Assembly (NCBI GenBank): GCA_947561395.2
Contig: OX387193.1
Span: 27,956,276 to 28,020,275 of the forward strand
Reading direction: 5' to 3'
Source of the DNA: Buxus sempervirens
Lineage: Eukaryota > Streptophyta > Magnoliopsida > Buxales > Buxaceae
DNA length: 64,000 bases
The position numbers and the translations under genes were made by a program. Shown in pieces: positions 9,852 through 20,397 of this stretch (the first letter of the stretch is position 1; each line of letters starts with the position of its first letter). Under the pieces are notes generated by a model. The model was not told where the DNA came from, searched no databases, and was given only the letters and a program-made list of their open reading frames with translations.

Positions 9852-12809
9852 AGACACATGTGTGGTCATAAGGCTATGTTCAGTACTTTTGAAGAATACT
9901 TTGGTGGAAGTGTTACATTTGGTGATGGAAGCACCTCCCAGGTCAAAGGTAAAGGAACTGTTACAGGTCCAAATGGAGTTTGCTTAAAGAATGTTCTATT
10001 TGTATCTGGTTTGAAGGCAAATCTTATCAGTATTAGCCAATTATGTGATTCCAGATTATTTGTTAATTTCACTAGAAAAGAATGCAAAATATTGGATAAA
10101 TCTGGTAGAACTGTTCTTGTAGGTGAAAGAACAAGTGATAATTGCTATGGGATTATTGGAAACAATGAGTGTTCTTTAAAATCCTCCATAGGCAATGAAA
10201 TTGATTTGTGGCATAGAAGACTTGGCCACATTAACTATAGAGATTTGTCAAAAATCTCTAAGTCTGAGCTGGTTAGAGGAATTCCCAAGTTTGGGAAAAA
10301 TAAAAAGAAAGGAATGTGTGGTCCTTGCAACCAAGGAAAGCAAATCAAAGCCACACACAAGAAAACCAACATTGTAGGAACATCAAGACCATTAGAACTG
10401 ATTCATATGGATTTAATGGGACCTACAAAGACTGAAAGTCTGGGAGGAAAGAAATATATATTTGTTGCTGTAGATGACTACAGCAGATATACCTGGGTAG
10501 ATTTTCTAAGAGAAAAATCTGAATGTTTCAATTGTTTTAAACATCTGTGCTGTCAAATTCAAGTTGAAAAGAACTGGCAAATAGGAAAGATTGTTAGAAT
10601 CAGATCTGATCATGGGACAGAATTTGAGAATCAAATGTTTTCCAATTTCTGTGAAGAACAAGGAATCAAACATGAATTTTATGCTCCTAAGACCCCACAA
10701 CAAAATGGAGTTGTGGAAAGGAAGAACAGAGTTTTACAAGAAATGGCTAGAACCATGATGATAGCCAAGAAAATTTCAACAAAATTCTGGGCTGAAGCTA
10801 TAAACACTGCCTGTTACATTAGTAACAGAGTTTATATCAGATCTGGGTGGAAACAAACTCCCTATGAACTTTGGAAAGGAAAACAGCCAAACTTGAAATA
10901 TTTCAGAGTATTTGGAAGTAAATGTTATATCTTAAGGGACAGAGAAAATCTAGGAAAATTTGATTCTAGAAGTGATGAAGGAATTTTTCTAGGATATTCT
11001 TCTTCTAGTAGAGCATACAGAGTTTTTAATTTGCAAAAATCTGTTGTAATGGAATCTATAAATGTGCTAATTGATGATGAAGGTATTGACAGTGAATTTT
11101 TGCAGGCTGTAGATGAAGAGGATGAAATCAGAGATGCTTCCTCAAGCATTGAAGTGGTTCCTCTGACAAAAACTCTCAAAGATCATCCTACTGAGCAAAT
11201 TGTTGGAAATATTTCAGATGGTGTCAGAACAAGACATCAGGTACATAATGAGGTAAGATTTTCTTCTTATCTCTCTCAATTTGAGCCAAAATCTTATAAA
11301 GATGCATTGTTGGATGATTCTTGGTTGAATGCTATGCATGAAGAACTGAATCAATTTACTAGAAATAATGTTTGGGAATTGGTTGAAAGACCCTCTGATC
11401 TGAATGTGATAGGAACCAATTGGATTTTTAAGAACAAATCTGATGAGAATGGGATAGTAACCAGAAATAAGGCTAGGCTTGTTGCTCAGGGGTATACTCA
11501 AGTAGAAGGAATAGATTTTGATGAAACCTTTGCTCCTGTAGCTAGGTTAGAATCAATCAGATTACTGTTGTCTATTGCATGTTACTTGAAGTTTAAACTG
11601 TTTCAAATGGATGTTAAGAGTGCATTCTTGAATGGATATCTGAATGAAGAGGTCTATGTAGAGCAACCTAAAGGATTTGAGGACACAAATCATCCTAAAT
11701 ATGTCTATAAACTGAACAAAGCCTTGTATGGACTCAAACAAGCTCCTAGAGCTTGGTATGAGAGACTCACCTCCTTTTTACTTGAATCTGGTTTTATGAG
11801 AGGAAATGTGGATAAAACTCTCTTTATTCAAAGAGAGTCTAAACATATTTTGATTGCTCAAATCTATGTTGATGACATAGTGTTTGGGTCCACCTCTGAA
11901 AATCATGCTCACTCCTTTGCTGACTTAATGAAAAGTGAATTTGAAATGAGTATGATGGGTGAGCTGAACTTTTTCTTAGGTCTTCAGATTTATCAATCTC
12001 AACAAGGACTTTTTTTCTCTCAAGCAAAATATTCAAGAAATCTTGTTAAAAGATTCAGCTTAACTCATGCTAAACATGCTAGGACTCCTATGAGTACTAG
12101 TTTAAAACTTGGAAAAGATGAATCTGGAAAAGTTGTAGACCCTACCCTGTACAGAGGAATGATTGGGAGTCTACTGTACTTAACAGCAAGTAGACCTGAT
12201 ATAAGCTTTAGTGTGGGATTCTGTGCTAGATATCAGGCTAATCCTAAAGAATCTCATTTGAATGCTGTAAAAAGGATTATAAAATATGTTAATGGAAATA
12301 TTGATCTGGGAATCTGGTTTTCCAAAGAGACAAACCCACATTTTACTGGATACACTGATGCTGATTGGGCTGGGTGTATGGATGACAGAAAAAGCACCTC
12401 TGGTGGTTGCTTTTACATGGGGAATAATCTCATTGCCTGGTTAAGCAAGAAACAAAACTGTGTTTCTCTGAGTACTGCTGAAGCTGAGTATATTGCTGCA
12501 GGAAGCAGTTGTACTCAACTTATCTGGATGAAACAAATGTTATCAGATTATGGGTTAGATCAAGATCAAATGATTCTCTTCTGTGATAATCAAAGTGCCA
12601 TAAATATCTCTAAGAATCCTGTTCAACACTCAAGGACCAAACATATAGATATCAGGCATCACTTTATAAGAGAGTTGATTGAAGACAAAACTGTTATGAT
12701 TGAATATATATCTACTGAAAAACAGTTGGCTGACATTTTTACTAAACCTTTAGATCAGAACAGATTTGAAACTCTTAGGAAATCCCTAGGAGTATGCTCT
12801 CAAAACTGA
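9852..12809 (+). CDS. Copia pol (protease remainder, integrase, RT, RNase H)
   Basis: In frame with gag after the TGA; the first ATG is at 9858. Order: the rest of the protease to about [10 protein letters not shown]; the GAG-pre-integrase zinc region [14 protein letters not shown]...[10 protein letters not shown]; the integrase core with D (HMDLMGP), D ([10 protein letters not shown]) and E (NGVVERKN); RT with [57 protein letters not shown] and catalytic YVDDIVFGS; RNase H with [28 protein letters not shown] and the final LADIFTKPL. All catalytic residues looked for are present and there is no internal stop. Without readthrough of the TGA it would have no protease active site and no normal start. 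Confidence 0.93.
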   Translation, partial: RHMCGHKAMFSTFEEYFGGSVTFGDGSTSQVKGKGTVTGPNGVCLKNVLFVSGLKANLISISQLCDSRLFVNFTRKECKILDKSGRTVLVGERTSDNCYGIIGNNECSLKSSIGNEIDLWHRRLGHINYRDLSKISKSELVRGIPKFGKNKKKGMCGPCNQGKQIKATHKKTNIVGTSRPLELIHMDLMGPTKTESLGGKKYIFVAVDDYSRYTWVDFLREKSECFNCFKHLCCQIQVEKNWQIGKIVRIRSDHGTEFENQMFSNFCEEQGIKHEFYAPKTPQQNGVVERKNRVLQEMARTMMIAKKISTKFWAEAINTACYISNRVYIRSGWKQTPYELWKGKQPNLKYFRVFGSKCYILRDRENLGKFDSRSDEGIFLGYSSSSRAYRVFNLQKSVVMESINVLIDDEGIDSEFLQAVDEEDEIRDASSSIEVVPLTKTLKDHPTEQIVGNISDGVRTRHQVHNEVRFSSYLSQFEPKSYKDALLDDSWLNAMHEELNQFTRNNVWELVERPSDLNVIGTNWIFKNKSDENGIVTRNKARLVAQGYTQVEGIDFDETFAPVARLESIRLLLSIACYLKFKLFQMDVKSAFLNGYLNEEVYVEQPKGFEDTNHPKYVYKLNKALYGLKQAPRAWYERLTSFLLESGFMRGNVDKTLFIQRESKHILIAQIYVDDIVFGSTSENHAHSFADLMKSEFEMSMMGELNFFLGLQIYQSQQGLFFSQAKYSRNLVKRFSLTHAKHARTPMSTSLKLGKDESGKVVDPTLYRGMIGSLLYLTASRPDISFSVGFCARYQANPKESHLNAVKRIIKYVNGNIDLGIWFSKETNPHFTGYTDADWAGCMDDRKSTSGGCFYMGNNLIAWLSKKQNCVSLSTAEAEYIAAGSSCTQLIWMKQMLSDYGLDQDQMILFCDNQSAINISKNPVQHSRTKHIDIRHHFIRELIEDKTVMIEYISTEKQLADIFTKPLDQNRFETLRKSLGVCSQN

Positions 12810-13655
12810 AAATCAGGTTCTGTTTTGAGTTAATTTTGATGTAAAATGTCTTACATATCTGTTCAAAATGACTTTGTGTGTTCTTATTACTAAGATCTGT
12901 TTTCAGGAAGATTGAGTTTATGCATATTGACAGAAATGTCTTATTTCTAACCAGCAACTTTGTCTGAAACACCTTTACGTATAGAAGCTTATTGTGTGGT
13001 AACGCTTGGGATCTATAGGCTATCACCTTTATGAAAAGAAAAGTTTTGGAAATGGCTGCCATAGAGAGTAGAGTGAAAGCCACTGTAAATCTCAAAAAGA
13101 AAAAGAGAAAGAAGGTATATTCTTGGAATGAACTGTAAACTCAGGTTGTTTAAGGGTCAATGCCTTCTTTAAAAAGAAAAGAAAAAGAGATCAGAAAAGG
13201 CTACCTATCTCTGATGTGCGAAAGCCACCAAAATGAAGTTGGGATATGTCTATACTTTTCAAGATTGTTTACACTGAAATAGCCTTCTATATGTATGAAG
13301 TGTAAAAGTCAAAAATGTTGCTCATTTCTTACAAGCATTGATTCATTAATATGCATATGTGCTTAATATCTTGAAGAAAATTTATACTATGAGAAACCAT
13401 GAAGGAAATTTTGCTCTTTGATATGAAATGTATCACATCTGAATTAACTTTGATAGGTACTTCAAGATCAGTTTTGTGATAAGTACTTCTTAGATTGAAT
13501 AAGTTGATTATCTGGATGTTTTTTTTGGTTTAGCTAAAATCTTAGCTTTGTGTTTGGAAGTATGAGGCTGTCATGAAGAATAGTTCAAACCTCTTTTATA
13601 AATTTCTGCCTTTAATCTGTGTTTTTCTTTGTGTGTGCATGTGCACCTTCTACGT
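12810..13655 (+). other. spacer between Copia pol and the env-like promoter
   Basis: AT-rich and A/G-rich sequence of about 850 bases with no convincing coding frame. Nothing else is recognised. Confidence 0.5.
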
Positions 13656-14058
13656 CGCTAGAAGCGTGCATGTAGCCTTCTCTAGTATTGCTTGCTCTGG
13701 CACTTGCCCATTTCTATGTCGCCAGTTGCTCGCTGGCAGCGTACTCTGTTTGCCTATATATAGGTGAAATTGCGGTCATTTTTTACCCCTGTTCTTTTTC
13801 ACCCTCTTCGTTTTCCCTCGCCTCTCGCGTCGTGTCCCGGTGCTGCTGTCGCTTTCACCTTCCTCCTTCCTACCTACTGTTCAGGTAAAAAATTTTTTTT
13901 ACTGTCTTCATCCTGCTTCTTCATTTTCTGCTTCCTAGTTCAGTAGTCTTCTCTCATTATTCTAAGCTAGGGTTTGGTAGATTTTTCAGCCATTAGGGCT
14001 TTATCGTTTGTTGGTTGGTTCTGTCTATTTTCTCCTTCTCTTCCATTCTGTTTTCACC
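13656..14058 (+). promoter_or_regulatory. candidate internal promoter and spliced leader for the env-like ORF
   Basis: Two dyads of the LTR type, CGCTAGAAGCG (13656-13666) and CGCTGGCAGCG (13731-13741), are followed 13 bases later by TATATATAG (13755-13763) and a pyrimidine-rich leader. A donor-like GTTCAG/GTAAAA at about 13885 and an acceptor-like GATTTTTCAG at about 13990 could bound an intron of about 105 bases before the ATG at 14059. What is seen is the motifs and their order; promoter and splicing activity are inferred. Confidence 0.45.
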
Positions 14059-14973
14059 ATGCCTCTCAAGAGAAAGTCGAGAACTGATTCTCCTTCAACA
14101 TCGTCTCCTCCTGTGAGGTCTTCTCCTGTTATTTCTTCTCCTCCAGTGAGACCTCATTCCCCTTCTCATTCTTCTGAACCATTTGTGGGGAATGGTTTAT
14201 CTGATTTCAATGAATTCTTCAAGCACAGGCCACTTCTTCTGGAAAGGGCCATCAAGCTTGAGTCATTTTCTGAATCTCCTTTCTACTCATTGTTTTCGGA
14301 CAATGGTTGGAAAAAATTTGCTTTACTCGGTGGTTTTGCATATCCGGACCTGGTCCGAGAATTTTACTCTAATCTTCATCATCTCCATCTTGCCAATCAA
14401 GGCTATGTCAAAGCCTATGTCAGGGGAATCTCTTTCGACTTATCGAAAGAGCTTATTTCCTCTCTTCTTGAACTGCCTCTTGTTGATTCTCCCTCCTTTA
14501 ACTTTCTTGAGTCTCATACTGATCCTCCTATGGAGTCCATCATTCCTTCTCTAATAGTTCAGGGTGCTCCCACTTCCATCAAGAATAAGCCCAACTATAT
14601 GCCTCATGGCTCTCTTCAAGATCTTCTCCGAATCTTGAATCTGTTTGTGTATGCTTCTCTTGTTCCATCTGATCATCACTCAGAGATCTCTCACTCTCGG
14701 GCAAGATTTCTTCATGCCATCTGGAACAGAGAAAGTATCTGTATTCCTTCCATCATCTTTCATCAGATCCTTCAGTCTCGGAATTTAAAATCCAAGACTG
14801 CAACTCTTCCTTTTGGCATATTCATCACTTACCTGTGTATTCATCAGGGGGTACTCCCTGATCCGGCTGAATTGATCATTCATCCCCGACCTCCCATTGA
14901 TTCCTCCACTCTGACCCGAAGTAAACGAGCAAATCCGTTTCGGTTGGTGTCTTCTGAACCCTCCTCTTCTTAG
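14059..14973 (+). CDS. env-like / putative plant transposon protein ORF, first part
   Basis: Start chosen at ATG 14059 (MPLKRKSRTDS), which gives a basic then Ser/Pro-rich N-terminus. An open frame from 14008 would add a hydrophobic stretch, but it reads as a pyrimidine-rich leader. 304 residues from 14059. The central region (EFFKHRPLLLERAIKLESF, DLVREFYSNLHHLH, GYVKAYVRGISFD, TLPFGIFITYLCIHQGV) belongs to the domain called putative plant transposon protein, found in the extra ORFs of SIRE, Athila and other elements. A decayed relative lies antisense at 50690-51964. I see no convincing signal peptide or membrane anchor after ATG 14059, so a membrane-fusion role is doubtful. Ends in TAG within a serine run; the frame stays open beyond. 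Confidence 0.75.
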   Translation: MPLKRKSRTDSPSTSSPPVRSSPVISSPPVRPHSPSHSSEPFVGNGLSDFNEFFKHRPLLLERAIKLESFSESPFYSLFSDNGWKKFALLGGFAYPDLVREFYSNLHHLHLANQGYVKAYVRGISFDLSKELISSLLELPLVDSPSFNFLESHTDPPMESIIPSLIVQGAPTSIKNKPNYMPHGSLQDLLRILNLFVYASLVPSDHHSEISHSRARFLHAIWNRESICIPSIIFHQILQSRNLKSKTATLPFGIFITYLCIHQGVLPDPAELIIHPRPPIDSSTLTRSKRANPFRLVSSEPSSS

Positions 14974-15348
14974 TCCTCTTTGTCCAGCTCTGATGCTGTG
15001 GCAATTATGGAAAAACTGAATTTCATGCAAGCCTCTCAGGAGGCTTTCAATTCAGAGGTTAGGTCTCACATGCTCATGATGAGCATGTTCAAATCAGAGA
15101 CCCAAGAGAAGCTGGGGCAATTGGCAAAGGATGTTGATTTTACATGTGGTGAGGTACAAAGGGACGTTGCTGCTCAGCAACGTATGCAAAATGAAGCGGA
15201 TCATTTTCTGGAATGCATTCGGAAGACTCAGCTGGAGATGGATCACAAACTCAGTTGGCTGCACTCCAGATCCCAAGATGCTTACAAGCATTATTCAAGG
15301 ACTTGGGAACCCAAACCTCCTTCCAGAAAGGGGGAGAAATTTGGATGA
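14974..15348 (+). CDS. env-like ORF, C-terminal coiled-coil part after an in-frame TAG
   Basis: Same frame as the preceding ORF, separated only by the TAG at 14971-14973. It continues the serine run (SSLSSSDAV) and then a heptad-like segment (AIMEKLNFMQASQEAFNSEV, EKLGQLAKDVDF, RMQNEADHFLECIRKTQLEM), ending RKGEKFG. This looks like the natural C-terminus of the env-like protein, so the full protein would be about 430 residues if the stop were suppressed. No start codon of its own is evident (the first ATG is at 15007). Related extra-ORF proteins end in similar coiled coils. Confidence 0.6.
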   Translation, partial: SSLSSSDAVAIMEKLNFMQASQEAFNSEVRSHMLMMSMFKSETQEKLGQLAKDVDFTCGEVQRDVAAQQRMQNEADHFLECIRKTQLEMDHKLSWLHSRSQDAYKHYSRTWEPKPPSRKGEKFG

Positions 15349-15708
15349 TGCTGCTGGAGTTTCTGTTTCTGTTGATGGTTTGGCTGGGTTGTTGCTGATG
15401 CTTGCTGCTAACTGCTGCCTGTTATTTTTTTTGCTGTGGATATGATAATTTTGTTGTGTTCTGTTCTGTTTGTTTCTCCTGAAAGAAGGTTTAAAGGGGA
15501 GTGGTGATTAAGGGGGAGAAACTGTAATTTTTGAACAATGTATATGTTTCTGATCTCTGTATATCTTTTGTGAATGAATGAAATACTGGATTCTTCACAA
15601 TCATTGTGTCTCTCCTTATCAGTATGGTTTTAAAATTCGTAAATGGATATCAATATTAACTGAGTTTAATATTAAAACACTGTTGTGAGGTTGTTGTCAG
15701 GCATTTGC

Positions 15709-15720
15709 CAAGGGGGAGAT
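15709..15720 (+). other. Copia polypurine tract
   Basis: CAAGGGGGAGAT directly before the 3' LTR. Two more AGGGGGAGAA-like runs (about 15329 and 15509) lie in the 360-base non-coding stretch between the env-like ORF and the LTR, which otherwise shows nothing. Extra purine tracts of this kind are common in SIRE elements. Confidence 0.88.
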
Positions 15721-16755
15721 TGTAAGTGTGAAAACTCACACTCCTGTTATGGCAAATGTTTGACAAATTATGTCTTCTAATGAAGCTTCAAGATGTGCAG
15801 ATTAAACAATGAAAATTCAGTGAATTTAGTAAAGAAGAAGAAGTTGATGCCACCACACAGCTACCACGCCGCTGCCACCCCGCTGGCAGCGCATAAGTGA
15901 ATTAGTGTTTTGAAAGAAAGGTCCGTGCACATGCTGCTTACTCTCCCGCTAGCAGCTCGCTAGCAGCGCGCTTTTAACTGATTCAACTTACTCTGAGCGG
16001 GACTTGAGTTCGCTTCCAGCCGTCTACATCGATCGCTTCACGACGCCACCAGCGCTCGACGCGATCTGAGTTTTATTCTTTAAATAGACATGTTGTAATT
16101 TTTAATTGTGACTTTTTTCTTTGGATCATTTTGATTTCGAATCTTGAGGTGTTTGAGATTCGATCAAATCTTCTTTAGAGAGTCAGCGATCGAGTGAGGG
16201 GGAGATCTGAGATAGATCACCTGGAATTGAAGATAGAGGATTCTTCTTCAATTCGGAACTTCATCTGATCGTTTGATCGCCTGGACTGGTGATCGGCCTT
16301 GATTGATGCGTAGGTGGATTCCTACTGCATTGGATCGTCTCAGTGGATTCTGAGGGGATTGCTGCGATCTGGATTGATCGTGTTCTGCAGCTTGTGGATT
16401 CAAGCTGTGTTGCAGTTCGTGGATTCGAACTGTGGATCACTGGTGAGTGATTGTTTGCGATCTGGACTGATCGTGTTCTGCAGCTTGTGGATTCAAGCTG
16501 TGTTGCAGTTCGTGGATTCGAACTGTGGATTGCTGTTGAGTGAGTCAAATTGTAAAGGTTAAGTATGTACTCCTTTGTAATTGTCTTTTCATTCAATAGT
16601 GGATTTCGAAGGGTTAGTCGCCTCATATAGACTTGAGGTTTTTCCTGGATCTGGATCCAGGTTTCCTCGTATAATTCTCTGTGTATTGTTTCCGCATTGT
16701 TCAATTCTGAATTGTTATAGATCGTGGACCTATAGAGTAGTCCTCTACTCTTTCA
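15721..16755 (+). repeat. 3' LTR of the Copia element
   Basis: Same sequence as 6760-7784 apart from about six substitutions, one C lost in a C run and an extra 11 bases near 15950. The extra bases duplicate the CGCTAGCAGC dyad. Confidence 0.95.
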
Positions 16756-16760
16756 TGCTG
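16756..16760. repeat. target-site duplication, right copy (TGCTG)
   Basis: Identical to 6755-6759. Confidence 0.95.
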
Positions 16761-17328
16761 GGATATTAATCACATTAACTAGTTCTGTAGCATGGAATGC
16801 CAAGGATGTTGGCAACTCATAATCAACATAGGGAACACCTAGTCTTTGAAATTCCCTGTGGTCCTCAGCATGTACCGTGATTAACTCATTGCCAGAAATG
16901 AATCGAATCATTCTATGAAGAGTGGAGGGTACTGCCCCAGCATGATGACGCCAAGGTCGGCCAATCAACAAGTTGAAAGAGGAATTCAGATCCATCAGTT
17001 CAAAGGCTAGGGTAAACGGCTTCTCTGCTATGATGATCGTCATAACAATCTCTCCAACAGAATCTCTTTTGGCATTATCAAAACCTCTGACATTATGTGT
17101 ACTAGGCTTGATCAAGGAAGAGTCAAGCTGCAATCCATAAAAAGTCCACATTGGGCAGATGTTCAAAGCAGAGCCATTGTCAATCATTGCCCTTTTTACT
17201 ACCTTGTCATTGCATTTGACCATGATGTAAAGAGATTCGATGTGATCAGGGCCATCAGGAGGTAAATCATCATCTGAGAAGGAGATAGCCTTTGGTGCCA
17301 TTATCTGAGAGACTATAGCTTCCAACTA
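16761..17328 (-). pseudogene. aspartic protease region of element A
   Basis: Follows gag in the same frame after a TAG at 17326-17328. It carries the Tat-type protease motif AMIDNGSALNICP (DNG rather than DTG, normal for this lineage), then FNLLIGRPWRHHAGAVPSTLH, the conserved C-terminal protease segment with an entrance into the RT linker. The coding sequence runs straight into the Copia target site. The frame resumes at 6754 with one copy of the 5-bp duplication counted, which shows a clean insertion. Flap and catalytic residues are visible; the gene is split and cannot work. Confidence 0.87.
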
Positions 17329-19677
17329 TTCAGGTGCAGTTGTTTCCGACACATTGGCATCAGATAAAACTTTCATTAAAACATCCTTGTGCTTTGGGGA
17401 GTCCATGAGTAGTCGCATGATAGAGATCTGTGCAGGGACCTTGTTCAACTGTTGAACAATGTCATAGTCAGGCACGTGTATGCTGTTATACAATTCCATG
17501 ATCTCATCATCAGATGCTCGTCCCTTTCTCTTTTGGGTAAACGACTGCTCGACTGCCACTTCCTTCCCTTTCTCCTTCTTTCTTTTATCTTCTTCTGTCT
17601 CTTCCTCGGGTGCAGGTGTAGGGTCTGTGTTCACATATCGACCCGATCGGGTGATCCGGTTGACTTCAGTTTCAGTAAAAAGGCGGGGAAGTTCATAAAA
17701 AGCGGGATCAATGGTATAGGCAAGTGGAGTGGTGTGGTATGATGGGGGATCTAAGGTGAGTTGGGAAAGATTCAGGCTTTCTGGCTCAACTGGGATGATG
17801 GTAGGGTTAGGTATTACTGGGTTCCTGAGAGAGAAGAGGTTGATCAGTGGTGCTCTGGTAGGGATATAAGCTGGTGGAGTGATATAGCTAGATGGTGTGG
17901 GATCATCAATGGGTGATGGGAGAAGATACTCAGATTCTGAATTGGGGTGTAGATGCACTCGAGGGAATTGTGGAGGGAATTCTGTTCTATCTTCTCCTCC
18001 GATGACATTTACTTCTTGCCATTCAATTTCTGCTTGGAGGTGAACCCTCACTGTCTATCCGGGATGTCCAATCAAAATTGATGGATCAAATTGCATTGTG
18101 TTGCAACTGGTGCTTATATGATTGACTGTCTTACTAGTAGATGCTTGAGAATGACTAGGCAAAGGGTTGGTTGCAACACCAGTGGTTGGAGTTACTGGAG
18201 GCGGTGCCGGAGGATCGACTGTAAGGCGTTTCTGATCAATCAAGTCTTGGATATCATGCCTCAGATCCTAACATCGGTTGGTGTCATGTTCTGGTGCCCC
18301 TGAGTGGTACTCACATCTCTCATTAGGATTGTAATTCTTGCCAATGAATGTTCTAGGATTTGGTGACTTGATTCGTAAATACCCTCCTTTCAGTAGTGTG
18401 GGTAGTAACTCAGCTGGTGTGTAGGGAAGTGGAGTGAATACTCTTTTAAACCTTGCCTCCATTTCTTCTCTTGTCCGTCTCGGTGGACCCTGATATGGTA
18501 CGGCCACTTGCCCTTGATTCTGTGGAGCTGTTCGTGAAATGTGATAAGGTTGAGCAGGCTGTACATAATTCACTGCTTGCCCCTCAATTCTCCTTGGTTG
18601 CTCTTGTCCCTGGCTTCTATTACCTTGATTTGCCATTGGTCTCCTCTGAGTAGCATTCTGTCCACTGCTATCTATCTTCCCTGACCTTACTGCATCTTCA
18701 ATTCTGTCAGCTGTTAGAATCAAGTCATTAAAACTTGTAGAACTCTGCCCCAGTAACAGAGTGAAGAAAGGTTGACCAAGTGATGCTATAAACAAAGATG
18801 TCATCTCTTGCTCTAACAGTGGTGGCTGGACTAGTGTTGCCAACTCTTTCCATCTTTTAGCATAGTCCCGAACTGACTCATGACTCTTCTTTGCTAGCCT
18901 TTGCAGCTCTGCCCTTGTTTGAACCATCTGGCTGTTCAAACGATATTGCTGAATGAACACCGCAGCAAGGTCATTCCAAGTCTTTATCTTGGCTTTGTCT
19001 AAGCTCAAAAACCAAGAATAAGCAGCCTCAGTTAAAGACCGCTGAAAGAACTGTACCATGATTTTCTCATTTTTTGCGTATTGGCACATGTCGCCTGAAT
19101 ACGACCTTAAGTGGTTTAGCGGACAACCAGTTCCATTAAACTGGTGCAACTCAGGACATTTGAACTTGGTAGGGAGTTGTATATCTGAGAAAAAACAAAG
19201 GTTTTCCAGAGTAGCCTCACTCTGAACAGTGTTTGGCTGTAGCTGCTTTAAAAGATCTTCCTTCATGGCCGCCAGACGGGTCTCGAATTGAGCTTCTTGC
19301 GTTCTATACCAGTCTTCTTCATCTTGCCCCAGTTGGACAGGCGCGAATTGTTCTTGCTGCTGTATCGGGTGGACAAGATCTACCACAGGAGGTGGGAATG
19401 GAACAGCTTGCGGTGGCGGTGCCATACGTAGAGGTTGTGCTGGTTGTGGTGGAAGCGGTACTGCTAGCACTTCTGCCCGTGGTGGGAGTGGTGGTTGGTG
19501 CTATTGAGTGATCGGAACAGTTGATTGAACTTGTTTAAGATCCCTGATCTCTGCCATGAGGGACTGAATAACCATAGCCATGTTTTCGACCTTTTGGGTT
19601 AGGTCATTAACCACTTGGGTTTCACTAGATTCCGCTTGGTACTGAGCTGGCCGAGTCTGATTTCCTTGTGCATCCAT
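17329..19677 (-). pseudogene. gag of element A (nonsense-riddled)
   Basis: Start chosen at ATG 19677 (MDAQGNQTRPAQYQ), which lies in the same frame as all downstream parts. Order: a short coiled region, a TAG at 19501-19503, a Pro/Gln-rich segment, the gag core (FKCPELHQFNGTGCPLNHLRSY, SLTEAAYSWFLSLD, FIQQYRLNSQMVQTRAELQ, FIASLGQPFF), a zinc-binding CEYHSGAPEHDTNRC region ended by TAG at 18268-18270, a linker with TAG at 18055-18057, and a PR-proximal linker ended by TAG at 17326-17328. All frames are in register, so these are point mutations in one long ORF. Retrotransposon gag family (PF03732 type). Confidence 0.87.
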
Positions 19678-19889
19678 ATCCAGTCTTTTGTGAGATCGAA
19701 GATTGTATGGGCTTCTTGGAGCAATTTTGGATACCTGTTGATCATTTTGCAGAAGTTAGTGCATTTCTTTGGCAATTAATCATATATACATATTTTTATG
19801 TTTTTTTTTTGCCATGGTCAATCGAGATCAAAATTTGTGATTTGATTTAGCTGTGTGGAAGCAACTTAGGGGGAATCTATAAAAATGTA

Positions 19890-20319
19890 TCATTTTTAGT
19901 TGCACAAAGGCAATTGGGAGAGAAAACCTAAAGAAATGATCTATTTTAGCTGTGCAAAGACAACTGGGAGAGAAAACCCTATGTCTACTGGTCTGTCTTA
20001 GTCGTCTATGGACAACTGGGAAAGAGAACCCAAGGTAGTGATCTATTTTAGTTGCACAAAGGCAACTGGGAGAGAGAACCCAATGTCTAGTGGTCTGTTT
20101 TAGTCGTCTGGTGGACGACTGGGAAAGAGAACCCAAGGTAGTGATCTATTTTAGTTGCACAAAGGCAATTGGGAGAGAGAACCCAATGTCTAGTGGTCTG
20201 TTTTAGTCGTCTGGTGGACGACTAGGAAAGAGAACCCAAGGGATTGATCTGTTTTAGCTGCGTCAAGTCAGCAAGGAAAGAGAACCTAAAGAATTTGATC
20301 TATTTTAGTCGCTTACGAC
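19890..20319 (-). repeat. tandem array of short hairpins with changing stems (element A leader)
   Basis: About nine units of 50-60 bases with constant flanks (TTTTAG before, GGGAAAGAGAACC after, plus-strand reading). Each encloses a short inverted repeat: AGTTGC/GCAACT (20050-20067), AGTCGTC/GACGACT (20102-20120 and 20205-20223), GCTG/CAGC (20257-20272), GTCG/CGAC (20308-20319), and weaker versions at 19898-19915, 19948-19965, 20000-20017 and 20153-20170. It lies between the extra ORF and gag of element A. Confidence 0.75.
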
Positions 20320-20397
20320 AAGGAAAGAGAACCTCTTGGCTCATGCCCTAATGAACCGGAGCTTGCTTATAATGAATTGAACTCAATATCACGGGAT

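Larger units (their letters stand above)
6760..16755 (+). mobile_element. complete Copia element of the SIRE/Maximus type with env-like ORF
   Basis: A structurally complete Ty1/copia retrotransposon: 1.0-kb LTRs, an initiator-Met-tRNA PBS, gag, pol in PR-INT-RT-RH order, an env-like ORF between pol and the 3' LTR, a polypurine tract AGGGGGAGAT and a perfect TGCTG target duplication. The LTRs differ by about six substitutions and two small indels by eye (about 99.4% identity), so the insertion is recent. Two in-frame stops mark it: TGA at 9849-9851 in the protease active-site region and TAG at 14971-14973 in the env-like ORF. It is inserted in the PR-RT junction of element A. Confidence 0.95.

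Noticed and set aside
14008..14058. N-terminal hydrophobic extension (LVGSVYFLLLFHS) as a signal peptide for the env-like protein
   Set aside because: The hydrophobicity comes from a pyrimidine-rich leader; the ATG at 14059 starts a basic N-terminus as in related proteins. It would be needed for a true envelope, so this deserves caution.
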